Source: Strigamia acuminata
Lineage: Eukaryota > Arthropoda > Chilopoda > Geophilomorpha > Linotaeniidae
NCBI GenBank assembly: GCA_949358305.1
Contig: OX442315.1
Span: forward strand, 6,535,875 to 6,599,874
Reading direction: 5' to 3'
Length of the DNA stretch: 64,000 nt
This document shows, one piece after another, positions 1-8,663 of the stretch. The notes under the pieces are model-generated. The model made no database searches and was not told the DNA's origin. It saw only the letters and a program-made list of their open reading frames with translations. Each line of letters begins with the position of its first letter. Position 1 is the first letter of the stretch. A program made the translations under genes and the position numbers.

Positions 1-553
1 ATTGAAGTCCTCAAAATCCTGCCGGTTTTCAACCGGTTCACCATTCCAGTTTCTCCAGCCATTTCGTAGCCAAGTCTTCATCCACTCAGTTACACCTAAA
101 CCAGGTCAAAATATAATTAAAAAACCGTCGGTTATTGCAAATTAAAACCCGTACCATAGTATAAATAATGACTGTCCGTGACAATCGTTAATTCGTCGAA
201 TCGTTGCTGCTGAGCTTGTACGAGTGCCCGAACTGCGGCCTGAATCTCCGCTCGCTGGTTAGTTTGTCGTCCTTCGAGCGCTTCGCTTACATTTCTGCAA
301 TAAAAAGATTTCATTAAATAAATAAATAAATAAAAAATAAATAAATAAATATTTTTTTTTCATTTACCTATAATCATTGGGGCCCCAATACACTCCAATC
401 CCACCTTTGGCATTAGGTTTGCCGTTATTTTCGCAAGCACCGTCGGTGTAAACCTTTGGTCGAGCATTCTTTAAGATAAAAACGAGTTAAAATGTGTGTA
501 AAAAGTGATAAGAAATACAAATCAAATCCTACGTGTGCGCTGTATTGGCTCAT
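1..553 (-). CDS. RNase H1-like gene, 5' part (runs off left edge)
   Basis: Exons on the minus strand are 553-533, 468-368, 294-155 and 95-1, joined by GT-AG introns of 64, 73 and 59 nt in consistent phase. The product starts MSQYSAHNARPKVYTDGACE, so the RNase H core begins almost at once and there is no N-terminal hybrid-binding domain. Visible catalytic residues are D of YTDGA, E of RAEIQA and D of TDSH; the last D would be in an exon outside the window. Such enzymes cut RNA in RNA:DNA hybrids. Intron phases are identical to the complete paralogue starting at 1719, so the two arose by duplication. The start was chosen because it follows a TATA-like promoter block and splices in frame. In the third exon the SHYLYY segment differs from the SRLLVQ of the paralogue. 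Confidence 0.8.
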
Positions 554-1615
554 TATTCCAGAAATGTCTGAATCCTTGTATCTGTGTTGGATCGTGAAAG
601 CGACTGCAGTCAAATCTCTAGTGTCTCTAGTGTCTGTAGTGTGGCTTCTGAATGCTTTTGAACCTTTTACAGACCACAGCCACGTGGTAAATAATCCGTT
701 AATCCTTTGGCAATACATGCATTTCATTGGCCTACTTGCATTTGGTCATTTTTGGGGTCACCAGAAGCATTAACAAGGAATTTACATTCCATGTAAATGC
801 CAAAATTGCAAATCCCGAATTTTAGTTTGATCATTTTTCTGCACTCATTTCAATTGGGTTTTCAACTTGAATTTTTAAATTTTTATTGCACATAAAAGTT
901 TGTAAAAAAAATAAACTTAAATTGCTTTGATGTGATGGATTGTAGAATTTGTAGAAGAGAGACACGAAATCAGACCATACCGTATAAGGGTTACTATGGA
1001 AGTCCGGTTACAATTTTATTTAACGTTAAAGTCGCCGAGCACCAAGTGGCGCTATTACAAAAGTATCATCATAGAATATCACATTACAATATTATTGTCT
1101 TGCAATGGAATGTAAGTTCCTTGCTTGATGCTTCCAGTTCAAACAAATCGTGGGCGTCGTCATGTTTGTTTTTAAAATTCAAGAACATTCGTACCAATTT
1201 TCTACCTTGACTAAAAGTAAAAAGGTGTTGAAGAACAGACATAAAGACGTCATGGACAGCAAAAGTAGGTTGTTTTTATTGCGAAACAGAGCGGCGCCAC
1301 CAAGCAACAAACAAGGGAAGGACACAAACATTCAAAAGAAGCAAATTAAGGAGAGAACAAAAACGAAAACTCCAATCCCAAATAAAAGATCACTTGCAAG
1401 GGTGGCCGCGTCCAATAAACAATACAATACACATCTGGTCAAAAGATCAAACGAATCCCGACAACTTTTGTCACATTGACCACAACACTTGACTTGGAGG
1501 GTGAATGGATTATAAATTCCTTGTCGATGCTTCTGGTCGGTCACCCCAAATAGAATTTTCCAGATTTTGACGTCACTTGAAATTCCAATTTCCAATGACC
1601 AATTGCAAGAGTGTG
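554..1615. other. Spacer between divergent RNase H1-like genes
   Basis: Apart from the promoter block listed separately, I see no supported gene here. Reading frames of about 90-110 codons occur at 932-1479, but they have no recognisable domain, no good splice context and low-complexity composition. The two RNase H1-like genes are transcribed away from each other from its ends. Confidence 0.5.
640..700 (-). promoter_or_regulatory. Core promoter of the left RNase H1-like gene
   Basis: Read on the minus strand this block has TGTGGTCTGTAAAAGGT followed by GCATTCAGAAGCCACAC. The same two blocks, with TATAAAAG in place of TGTAAAAG, lie before the paralogue near 1617-1665. Conservation between two otherwise diverged flanks suggests a TATA box and initiator region about 100 nt before the start codon. 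Confidence 0.5.
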
Positions 1616-1616
1616 A

Positions 1617-1665
1617 GTGTGGTCTATAAAAGGTGCAGGGGCATTCAGAATCCACACTCAAGGCT
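1617..1665 (+). promoter_or_regulatory. TATA promoter of the complete RNase H1-like gene
   Basis: TATAAAAG at 1625-1632 sits about 90 nt before the ATG at 1719, followed by GCATTCAGAATCCACAC. It is the counterpart of the block at 640-700 on the other strand. Confidence 0.55.
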
Positions 1666-1718
1666 TCTTGATCCACACTAGTCACATTCACCACCCAACA
1701 CAGACAGTCAGACACAAA

Positions 1719-2358
1719 ATGAGTTGCCCAGCGGTTTACACGGACGGGGCTTGCAAAAATAACGGTCAACACAATGCTAAAGGAGGAATCGGAGTGTATT
1801 GGGGCCTGCATGATAGAAGGTAAAACAAAATATTTTACTTTGATTTATTTATTTATTTATTTATTTATTCTTGCAGAAATTTAAGCGAGGCGCTACAAGG
1901 GCGCCAGACGAATAATCGGGCGGAGATACAAGCCGCTGTCCGGGCGATTGGTCAAGGAAAAAGCGAAGGGTTTCGTCAAATGACGATTTTGTCAGATAGC
2001 CGACTTCTAGTCCAAGGTATGGGATTTAATTTGTTGAGTTACTTGAGTATCGAGTTGTTTTTGATTATATTTTAACTTGATTTAGGGATGAATACTTGGA
2101 TTCATAACTGGCGACGAAATGGTTGGAGAAACGATTCCGGCGAAGAGGTCGAAAACCGGGCGGATTTCGAAGACGTCGTTGCAGTAATGGCGGGAATTTA
2201 CGTGACTTTTGTAAATGGATTTTTCAAGTGTTTTATTTTTATTGAAAGTATAATAATTTTTGTTTTGTTTGTAGAAACAAGTTCAGGCTCATTCGGGAAA
2301 TGTGGGCAACGAGGCAGCTGATCGATTGGCCAGAGAAGGATGCGAGAAACATTATTAA
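1719..2358 (+). CDS. RNase H1-like protein, complete, 149 aa, four exons
   Basis: Exons are 1719-1819, 1877-2016, 2086-2210 and 2275-2358; all introns are GT-AG (57, 69 and 64 nt) and the joined frame has no stop before TAA at 2356. The four catalytic acidic residues of RNase H1 are visible: D in VYTDGACKNN, E in NNRAEIQA, D in ILSDSR and D in GNEAADRLA. The HSGNVGNEAAD block is typical of type 1 enzymes. At 149 residues it is only the catalytic domain; the usual hybrid-binding domain and linker are absent, and there is no obvious targeting peptide. Function by family: removal of RNA from RNA:DNA hybrids. A TATA box lies at 1625. A domesticated RNase H from a retroelement is less likely, because four introns are shared with the paralogue. 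Confidence 0.88.
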
Positions 2359-3344
2359 TTTTTGTGTTTGGTTTTTGTAACTTTTTATTTAATTCGAGTC
2401 GATTCAGTTTTTTTAAATAGGTAATTAAAAAGTAGAATAATCTTGAATTGTGTATGGCATTTTTTTTTTATATATAAAAGCAAAGTTTATTTCTTTAATT
2501 ATTAATTTTTAATTTGACATCGCATTTCACCACAAAAAAATTACAGATGATCTGCTCGCCTCACTATGACTTTTGGAAGAAAAAACGATTTTTTATGGGT
2601 TTTTAAAATATTTTTTACTGAAAAAAGTGAATATTAATTTTGCTGCAAAAATTTGTGCATGAAAATTCGTCCTTGACCCACGCTTGACTGTTGTGGTGAC
2701 GCCAGTCTAGTCTAGGATTTTCCTCCAAGAATGCCCATTTGCTGGCGGCATGAGGATGCATATCCTGTTCACAGTATACTGTGAACCTATTAAAGGATTA
2801 AAGCATTGTGTGCATACCATGTGATTGTAGTCTAGCAGAAAGAAAGGGTTTGAGAATTTCCAGAACCCACACTGCACGCGCCATACTACACAGGTACAAT
2901 CCTTGGACCACCCTGTCTTTGTGCAAAACGTTTTAAGAAGATACTTGTAGAAGAAAGAATGAGCGCGTTGATAAATTTGTTACAAAATATTTGAGAAACA
3001 GTTGGAAAATTGCAGAGATGTTGAAAAATGTCGAGAAATTTGTAAATAATGTTGAAAAATTGCAGAATTGGTGATAAATATGGAAAAATTTGTAAATAAC
3101 TTTGAAAAATTGTAGAATTGTTAAATAATGTGGAAAAAATTGTAAAAAGGTTGAAAAATGTCGACCAGTTTGAGAAAAGTATAGTTGTCCGAAACCAGGC
3201 ATAACTATATTATTTTGCAACTAGATGGCGCGCGCAAACAACTGCCAATATAGCGACCGGAATTAATTCAATTCAAACTGAACACAAACTTTGACAAAAC
3301 CACTGTTTAAATGTATCTCCAACAACTGGAAAACTTTTTATTTC
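2359..3344. repeat. AT-rich spacer with a degenerate minisatellite
   Basis: No gene is supported. From about 2940 to 3180 the sequence repeats GTTGAAAAATGTCGAGAAAT and TTGTAAATAA blocks in imperfect tandem copies of 30-45 bp. The remainder is AT-rich without recognisable features. Confidence 0.5.
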
Positions 3345-3455
3345 TTAATCAGATTCAGAATCAGAATCATAGTAATAATGTTTCGTAACTCCTTGTCTTG
3401 CCAATCGATCGGCTGCATCGTTGCCCACATTTCCCGAATGAGCCTTAACATATTT
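3345..3455 (-). pseudogene. Orphan last exon of a third RNase H1-like copy
   Basis: A minus-strand exon starts after a TGTAG acceptor at 3455 and ends at TAA 3347-3345. It encodes KYVKAHSGNVGNDAADRLAR and an acidic tail, matching the final exon of the gene at 1719 and retaining the last catalytic D. No exon 1-3 homologue lies upstream (3456-4000 was read on the minus strand); a tandem repeat and unrelated sequence are there instead. It is therefore either a truncated gene or has very distant upstream exons. I favour a pseudogene fragment. Confidence 0.65.
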
Positions 3456-3475
3456 CTACAAAATTAAATAAATAA

Positions 3476-3575
3476 ATAACGGAGTGGTTAAAAAGGCAGA
3501 AATTCTGCCGAAATAACCACGGGTTAAAAAGGCAGAAATTCTGCCGAAATAACCACGGGTTAAAACGGCAGAATT
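3476..3575. repeat. 46-bp tandem repeat with internal near-palindrome
   Basis: About 2.3 copies of a 46-bp unit. Each contains GGCAGAAATTCTGCC, a near-perfect palindrome, followed by GAAATAACCACGGGTTAAAA. It lies in the intron position of the orphan RNase H exon. No gene is seen from here to 3830. Confidence 0.7.
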
Positions 3576-3833
3576 TCTGTAGGTTCCACAGAAAGATGTA
3601 AATTCCGAATACATATAATTATTTTTATCTGTTCATTAAAACATTAATAAACTTGTATTTACTTCGCTGCATAGCACCTACACGATCTGCATACGTGCAG
3701 AGCGCAACATCCAATAGGGATGTTGATCATAATCGGAAATTAGTATAGATTTTCTATTTTTGGAATATATTGGTCAACTAGACACTGATTGGGCGATTGA
3801 CCTCTTATGTACATGAAACGTGACATTATTGAG

Positions 3834-4108
3834 GTATATAAATCTCCAAACTTCACGTGGCAACCATTTCGCTTTTTGTGTTTAATTTCAAAATGAGACT
3901 ACACGATTTGTTTGATACTTGGGAACAATGTTTACAAGAGCATATGTTATATTGTAATCACACGTATTCTCCATTGTTTACTAAAACGAAAACCCAAACT
4001 ATTGAGAGCTATAATCGGAAGATTAAAAACCCGGTTATCACAACTGGTAAATCCCATTGCTTTACCATCAACAACTCAGCACATTGGTTTATTCCGTACT
4101 TCGAATGA
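3834..4108 (+). CDS. Possible TATA-driven short ORF, unidentified
   Basis: TATATAAAT at about 3836 is followed 50-60 nt later by ATG (3892). The frame begins MRLHDLFDTWEQCLQEH and runs to 4108. I recognise no family. The 3' third overlaps the end of a minus-strand frame on the opposite strand, so this may be the first exon of a gene broken by later insertion. Evidence is only the promoter-like block and an open frame. Confidence 0.25.
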
Positions 4109-4611
4109 ATAAATTCTTTCTTCTGCACAATATTCGCAGAATGAAGCATCAAAACAACTAAATCAACGGCTCCCCTACGAAATAATCCAGACAATATACC
4201 ACTGAAAGCTCCAAAACTTTCAAAAACATATTCTTTCAAGTGATTAGGTGCTCTTTTCCACATTTCCGCAAAAGCAGCCCTGGGAAAAACACTAACCTCA
4301 CTTTTTGCCACTTTATCCAACACCGAAACTAAAACATCTCCGTGTATAATCCCCCAAACTCTTTGCATCGTGGGCAACAAGTAATCCCGCCATCGCCAAC
4401 TTAACAAAAGTTTCACTAACACTCGATCACAATCTGGTTGTTCGAATACTTCTCTCCACTGATTTTCATTCATCAGGGATAAGAAAAAAGAAACACTATC
4501 AGCAAAAAATACACGACAAGACTGTGTAATTGAAGAAATCGAAGGGAAAAATTTTTTTTTATGTTTGAAGTCTTTTTTAGAAAAAATTCTTGATGGTGAT
4601 TGTGAAGTCAA
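4009..4611 (-). CDS. Hypothetical protein, up to 200 aa
   Basis: An open minus-strand frame whose part from MNENQWREVFEQPD onward has balanced, protein-like composition: alternating hydrophobic segments such as VLVKLLLSWRWRDYLLPTMQ and no low complexity. The N-terminal 45 residues are Lys/Ser/Phe-rich and may be untranslated. I recognise no domain. It overlaps a short plus-strand frame at its 3' end. It could be one exon of a larger gene. Confidence 0.4.
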   Translation of the reverse strand: MTSQSPSRIFSKKDFKHKKKFFPSISSITQSCRVFFADSVSFFLSLMNENQWREVFEQPDCDRVLVKLLLSWRWRDYLLPTMQRVWGIIHGDVLVSVLDKVAKSEVSVFPRAAFAEMWKRAPNHLKEYVFESFGAFSGILSGLFRRGAVDLVVLMLHSANIVQKKEFIHSKYGINQCAELLMVKQWDLPVVITGFLIFRL

Positions 4612-4992
4612 GTCTCAGGCAATGCAGAAAAGCCAAGGGGTCAGCTGAACTGAAATTCTTATTTAATTTTACTTTATCCATACTTACACGCCTTGTATCT
4701 CGTGCCATTGAATTCAAAATTATTATTATCATTGAATAAATTCGTATTTTATGTCAATTTACATAAACGAAAACTACAAATTTTATTTTATTAATATATT
4801 AAATTGAGTTGTAACAATGCATGAACAAAATGGAAATAAAGTTAGAAAAGTATACAAACAGCAAAACTAAAATGTTAACAATTACAAAATATGAACATAA
4901 TGTGATTTTTGCATTGTATGCTTTTTTTTAAATTTGTTTGCAAATTATCATTTCGCTCAAAAGATAAAGCACAAAAATGACACGAATATTTT
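4612..4992. other. AT-rich intergenic stretch
   Basis: No gene, repeat unit or signal could be supported here. The sequence is strongly AT-rich and separates two minus-strand frames. Confidence 0.4.
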
Positions 4993-5517
4993 TTAACCAG
5001 TATGGGTTGCAATATGTCTCTCTAAATTCCCTTTCTGACTACAAGAATAAGCACACACATGACACAAGAATGGTTTTTCTCCAGCATGGGTTAATAAATG
5101 CACTTTCAAATTTCCTCTATGACTACAAGAATGAGCACACACATGACATAAGAATGGTTTTTCTCCAGTATGGGTTAATAAATGCGCTTTTAAATCCCAA
5201 CTGTGTGTACAAAAATGAGCACATAAATGGCACTTGAATGGTTTTGGTTTTTCTCTACTATGGGTTAATAAATGCACTTTCAAATTCCCACGTTGTGTAG
5301 AGGAATAAGCGCATAAATGGCACTTGAATGGTTTTTCTTCACTGTGAATTCGCATGTGGACAGTTAGGTTTGATTTAGTCCCAAAGGAATGTGAACATTT
5401 TTGGCATTTGATAGGCTTTTCACCCGTGTGCTTAAGCTTGTGCTGTTTCAATCCCGAATGATATGAACACGAATAATCACACAGATTGCAACTATAATCC
5501 TGACGCTTTCTCTGCAT
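4993..5517 (-). CDS. C2H2 zinc-finger protein, six fingers
   Basis: A 174-residue frame made almost only of six classical C2H2 fingers. Examples are YSCNLCDYSC...HKLKH, IKCQKCSHSF...HMRIH and FKCHLCAYSS...HLLTH. All have the C-X2-C...H-X3-H spacing and are joined by TGEKP-type linkers (HTGEKP, HSEEKP, HAGEKP). One linker is lengthened to SREKPKPFKC. Such arrays bind DNA in the nucleus. An acceptor-like TTGAAATTCCAG lies about 80 nt upstream on this strand, so a non-coding or short coding first exon is likely; the start MQRKRQ is the first ATG but the frame stays open above it. The protein ends directly after the last finger (HTG), without an effector domain. Confidence 0.85.
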   Translation of the reverse strand: MQRKRQDYSCNLCDYSCSYHSGLKQHKLKHTGEKPIKCQKCSHSFGTKSNLTVHMRIHSEEKPFKCHLCAYSSTQRGNLKVHLLTHSREKPKPFKCHLCAHFCTHSWDLKAHLLTHTGEKPFLCHVCAHSCSHRGNLKVHLLTHAGEKPFLCHVCAYSCSQKGNLERHIATHTG

Positions 5518-6200
5518 TCTTTGCTTCAGTAAAGTAGCACGTTTGATGTTTCTCGTATGCTAAGGACGCCGAAATAAACTAAATCTGGAATTTCAAAAAA
5601 AGGTTATTAATTAACTTCGATTTCACCCAGCACTCAAATTAACAAATTAATTTACAAAAATCCAGTCGAAAGGAGTCCTGGTGATCAAGAATGTCATTCG
5701 ATCAGTTAGGCCTAACTTTCGTTACACGTTTGCGCAGAACTATAAATGGGAAAAAAATTACATTAGTACAAAGAAAACACGTAATTAATGGACATTCCTT
5801 TACCTTTAAAAATCACCTGCTAACACGTTTTTAGTGTTGAGAAAGTTTAACACCTTTTAAATGCAACAGAAATGCGATACAACAAAATTCAACGGCGGTT
5901 GCCATAGAAACTGGTTAACTACCGTAGTGTATATAGTAACTAGAGCCACAGTACAGATCGCGCAATGCATTATGGGAAGAAGAACAAGATCTGGCAGGAG
6001 GTGATCTGACGATGTACTACGACAGCAGCAACCATTGGCCTGTATATTTAGAATCAATCTTCAGCCATCCAATCGTTTTGAGGTGGGAATTTGACTTTGT
6101 TTATCTTAAACTATATTTAAGATAGGAAATGTTCCAGAATTGTTGAAAAACAGCGGAATATTTAAACCAATTTTGGCATTTTCAGTTTTTTTTTAAACAG

Positions 6201-6304
6201 AAGGCGAATCACACACCTCGCCGCCATTATCAGAGATTTGATTTTCAGCCATCCACCACTTCATGATGAAAAATGAAGTTCCTAGATGTTCAAAACACAA
6301 ATTT
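6201..6304 (+). other. Exon-like block, type 1, copy 1
   Basis: Bounded by TTTTTTTTAAACAG and GTAAGTTT. Homologous blocks are at 6695-6811, 7264-7362 and 19060-19158. No coding frame is shared among the copies, so it is read as a possible non-coding exon. Confidence 0.4.
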
Positions 6305-6694
6305 GTAAGTTTATTTTCCAAATTTAACAATATTTTAAAGAATGGCTTATTGAATCGCGATATTTTTTAATTTTTGAGAAACAAACTGTTTCAAAATAGC
6401 TGATTTAAAAGAAATTTCTGTGGGGTTCATAATATTAACATCACGTTGAAACCGGTACGTGGTAGTCACGCACATGCGCAGTAGTCGCGCACATGCGCAG
6501 TAGTCGCTTGTGGGAAGAAGAACAGTGCGATGTGAGCTGACGCGATGGCCACGACATGAGCAACCATTGGTCAGTATGTTTAGAATGATTTCAAAGTGGG
6601 AAATACAAATTGCTTCTTTTCAACCATAGTTAAGATTATAAATGTTTCAGAATGAACTGTGTGCAACTGAATAATTTAACAAACTGTTCTTTAG

Positions 6695-6811
6695 AAGAAT
6701 GCAGACCACGTTGAAATCAAATTGCACCGCCATTTTGAAGAATTGAATCCTCAGTCCCGCTATAACATCCAGATGAAAAATGAAGTTTGCTCATGTTCAT
6801 AATATGGTTTG
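6695..6811 (+). other. Exon-like block, type 1, copy 2
   Basis: Follows TTCTTTAG and ends at GTAAGTAC. It is aligned with copy 1 by the GACCACG, ATCAAATTGCACCGCCATTT and ATGAAAAATGAAGTT segments. Confidence 0.4.
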
Positions 6812-7263
6812 GTAAGTACATTTCTCAAATTTAACAATATTTTAAGGAATGGTTTATTGAATTGCGATATTTTTAATTTTTGAAAAACAAACTGTTTCAA
6901 AATGGCTGAATTGAAAGAAATTTCTGTGGGGTTCACAATAATAACATCACGGTGGGTGGTAGTGGACTAGTGGTAATGGGGACAGTCACGCATGCGCATT
7001 AGTGGCTTGGTTCTCAGCCAATCACAGCAACCGGAAGTAAGAATCAAGTGTGCATTATGGGATAAAGAACATATTCTGACGCGATGGTTAGACAACAGCA
7101 ACCATTGGGTGGTGTATTTAGAATTAATCCACAGCCATCCACTCATTTCGAGGAGGGAAATTTGAGTTTGTATATCTTAAACTATATTTAAGATTGTAAA
7201 TGTTCAAGAATTGTCGAAAAACTGCAGAATAATTTAACAAATTTTGATATTTTTAGGATTTAG

Positions 7264-7362
7264 AAGGCGAACCATTCTGAAATCAAATCTCACCGCCATT
7301 TTTTCGCAACTCAATTCGGAGTCATCCACTCCTCCTTGATAGGAATTTCAAATTGTACAATG
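7264..7362 (+). other. Exon-like block, type 1, copy 3
   Basis: Follows TTTTAGGATTTAG and ends at GTAAGTACTG. It retains AAGGCGAACCATTCTGAAAT and CACCGCCATTTT. Confidence 0.4.
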
Positions 7363-7454
7363 GTAAGTACTGTTTTAAAATTTAACATTTCAGTGTTTTT
7401 AATTTTTACGAAACTAGATGAATAAATTTTGCCTCAAATTAAATATGAATTAAG

Positions 7455-7796
7455 ATATTGCAGTTGTAGTTCACTTCTGCCCCAATGTTTCGTGTTTTCA
7501 CTGTGTTGCAGCACCTAACCTGACCTAACCTGACCTGACCTGACCTAACCTGACCTAACCTGACCTAACCTGACCTAACCTGACCTGACCTGACCTGACC
7601 TGACCTGACCTGACCTGCCCTGACCTGACCTGACCTAACCTGACCTAACCTGACCTAACCTGACCTAACCTGACCTAACCTGACCTGACCTGACCTAACC
7701 TGACCTAATCTGACCTAACCTGACCTAACCTGACCTGACCTAACCTGACCTAACAATGGCAAACATTGGGACAGAAGTGATCAACAGCCAATATTG
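7455..7796. mobile_element. TIR element filled with a TGACCTAACC / TGACCTGACC array
   Basis: ATATTG at 7455-7460 and 7791-7796 flank a 330-bp insert. Its ends are inverted: GTTCACTTCTGCCCCAATGTTT on the left and the complement of GTTGATCACTTCTGTCCCAA on the right. Between them, about 7508-7754, lies a nearly pure array of TGACCTAACC with TGACCTGACC variants. The related repeat copy at 15210-15230 reads directly from ATATT into CTTATGAAT, an empty site. So this is a small non-autonomous DNA transposon whose interior is almost entirely simple repeat. CCTAA is the arthropod telomere motif, but position and TIRs argue for a transposon. Confidence 0.7.
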
Positions 7797-7840
7797 CTTA
7801 TGAATATTAAATTTACAAAATAAATTTTTTTCCCCTACTA

Positions 7841-8150
7841 TAGTCCGTGCACGGTATCTTGATGCTAAATTCGTACTGCGCATCCCATTCTGCGCAGACG
7901 ATTTTCTAATTTCAGTTGTTATTTAGCAGTATTAAGCCTAATATTAGGCCTAATAATGCTAAAATAAAGTAAATAAACAACAATAAAGTCATAATTAAAA
8001 GTAATTTACAGCGTAGTACCAAAATATTTTTGTTTATTTACCTTATTTTCGCATTAATAGGCCTAATATTAGACAATGGAATTAGACAATCGTCTGCGCA
8101 AAATGGGATGCGCAGTACGAATTTAGCATCAAGATACCGTGCGCGGACTG
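7841..8150. mobile_element. MITE, TA-flanked, long inverted repeats (310 bp)
   Basis: Ends are TAGTCCGTGCACGGTATCTT and the complement of CAGTCCGCGCACGGTATCTT, flanked by TA at 7839-7840 and 8151-8152. The arms continue through GATGCTAAATTCGTACTGCG and on to TAAGCCTAATATTAGGCC. TA duplication with YAGTCC ends suits a Tc1/mariner-type non-autonomous element. A degenerate relative of its interior lies inside another element at 61787-62180. Confidence 0.75.
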
Positions 8151-8334
8151 TAGTTTAATGTGGTTTCCTCCGGTTTATAATAAATTTTTTCGATTTTTTT
8201 CTTTCGATTTTAATCATTTTGTCATGTTTGTGAGCATTCTTACACTGTTTGAACCCGATAAAGCACGATTTTACACTGTTTGAACTTGGTGTAGCACGAT
8301 TTTTATTCTATCCGAATTTTACATGAGTTCACAC
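8151..8334. repeat. Host repeat sequence left of the BEL element
   Basis: Matches 15268-15450 (TTTTAATCATTTTGTCATGTTT, CTGTTTGAACCCGAT, TTTACATGAGT). It resumes after the BEL insertion at 14291, showing that the retrotransposon landed inside one copy of a duplicated unit. Confidence 0.6.
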
Positions 8335-8663
8335 TTTGAAGATTCGCAAAGTCGATTTGTAACTAATTTTGACTAAAACTGTGTAAATTTACTACTTTTC
8401 TAACTTTTATGAATTCTCGAAATAAAGCATGTCTTTTTTGGGTTAAGAACAAGTTTATTGTAATTTCTGGGGGTCACAAGTACAAATTCAGGGGAACAAA
8501 GGGTGAAACAAGATAATTTATGACACTTTTACAGCACTTCCGGTCACGCGTCATCCAATATCACTCAAAAACACCTCCTGCAGGTTGGCTTCTCTGTGCT
8601 GCGCCGTGCTCTTTCCCTCGAACTCGTGCGACCTTGTTACTTCTAACAACGCCAGTTTTCACA
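8335..8663 (-). repeat. BEL/Pao 3' LTR
   Basis: Starts TGTGAAAACTGGCGTTG on the minus strand and ends ...GAATCTTCAAA. The coding ORF stop falls within its first bases. It contains AATAAAGC-type sequence only on the plus strand; no clear polyadenylation signal was assigned. Confidence 0.88.

Larger units (their letters stand above)
5930..7480 (+). repeat. Three tandem copies of a diverged ~500-bp exon-like unit
   Basis: Each unit holds, in order, GCATTATGGGA-AAGAAC, CAGCAACCATTGG, a TTTAGAAT...CAGCCATCCA block, an acceptor-like tract, a short segment matching AAGGCG-ACCAC...TGAAATCAAAT...CCGCCATT, and a GTAAGT donor. Copies start near 5950, 6480 and 7020. A fourth lies at 18830-19290, and a partial inverted copy at about 36230-36310. 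Units contain no reading frame. They look like repeated exons of a non-coding transcript or a dispersed repeat that carries splice signals. Confidence 0.6.

Noticed and set aside
7508-7754. Interstitial telomere or chromosome-end relic
   Set aside because: Bounded by TIRs and a 6-bp target duplication with an empty homologous site; a transposon fits better.
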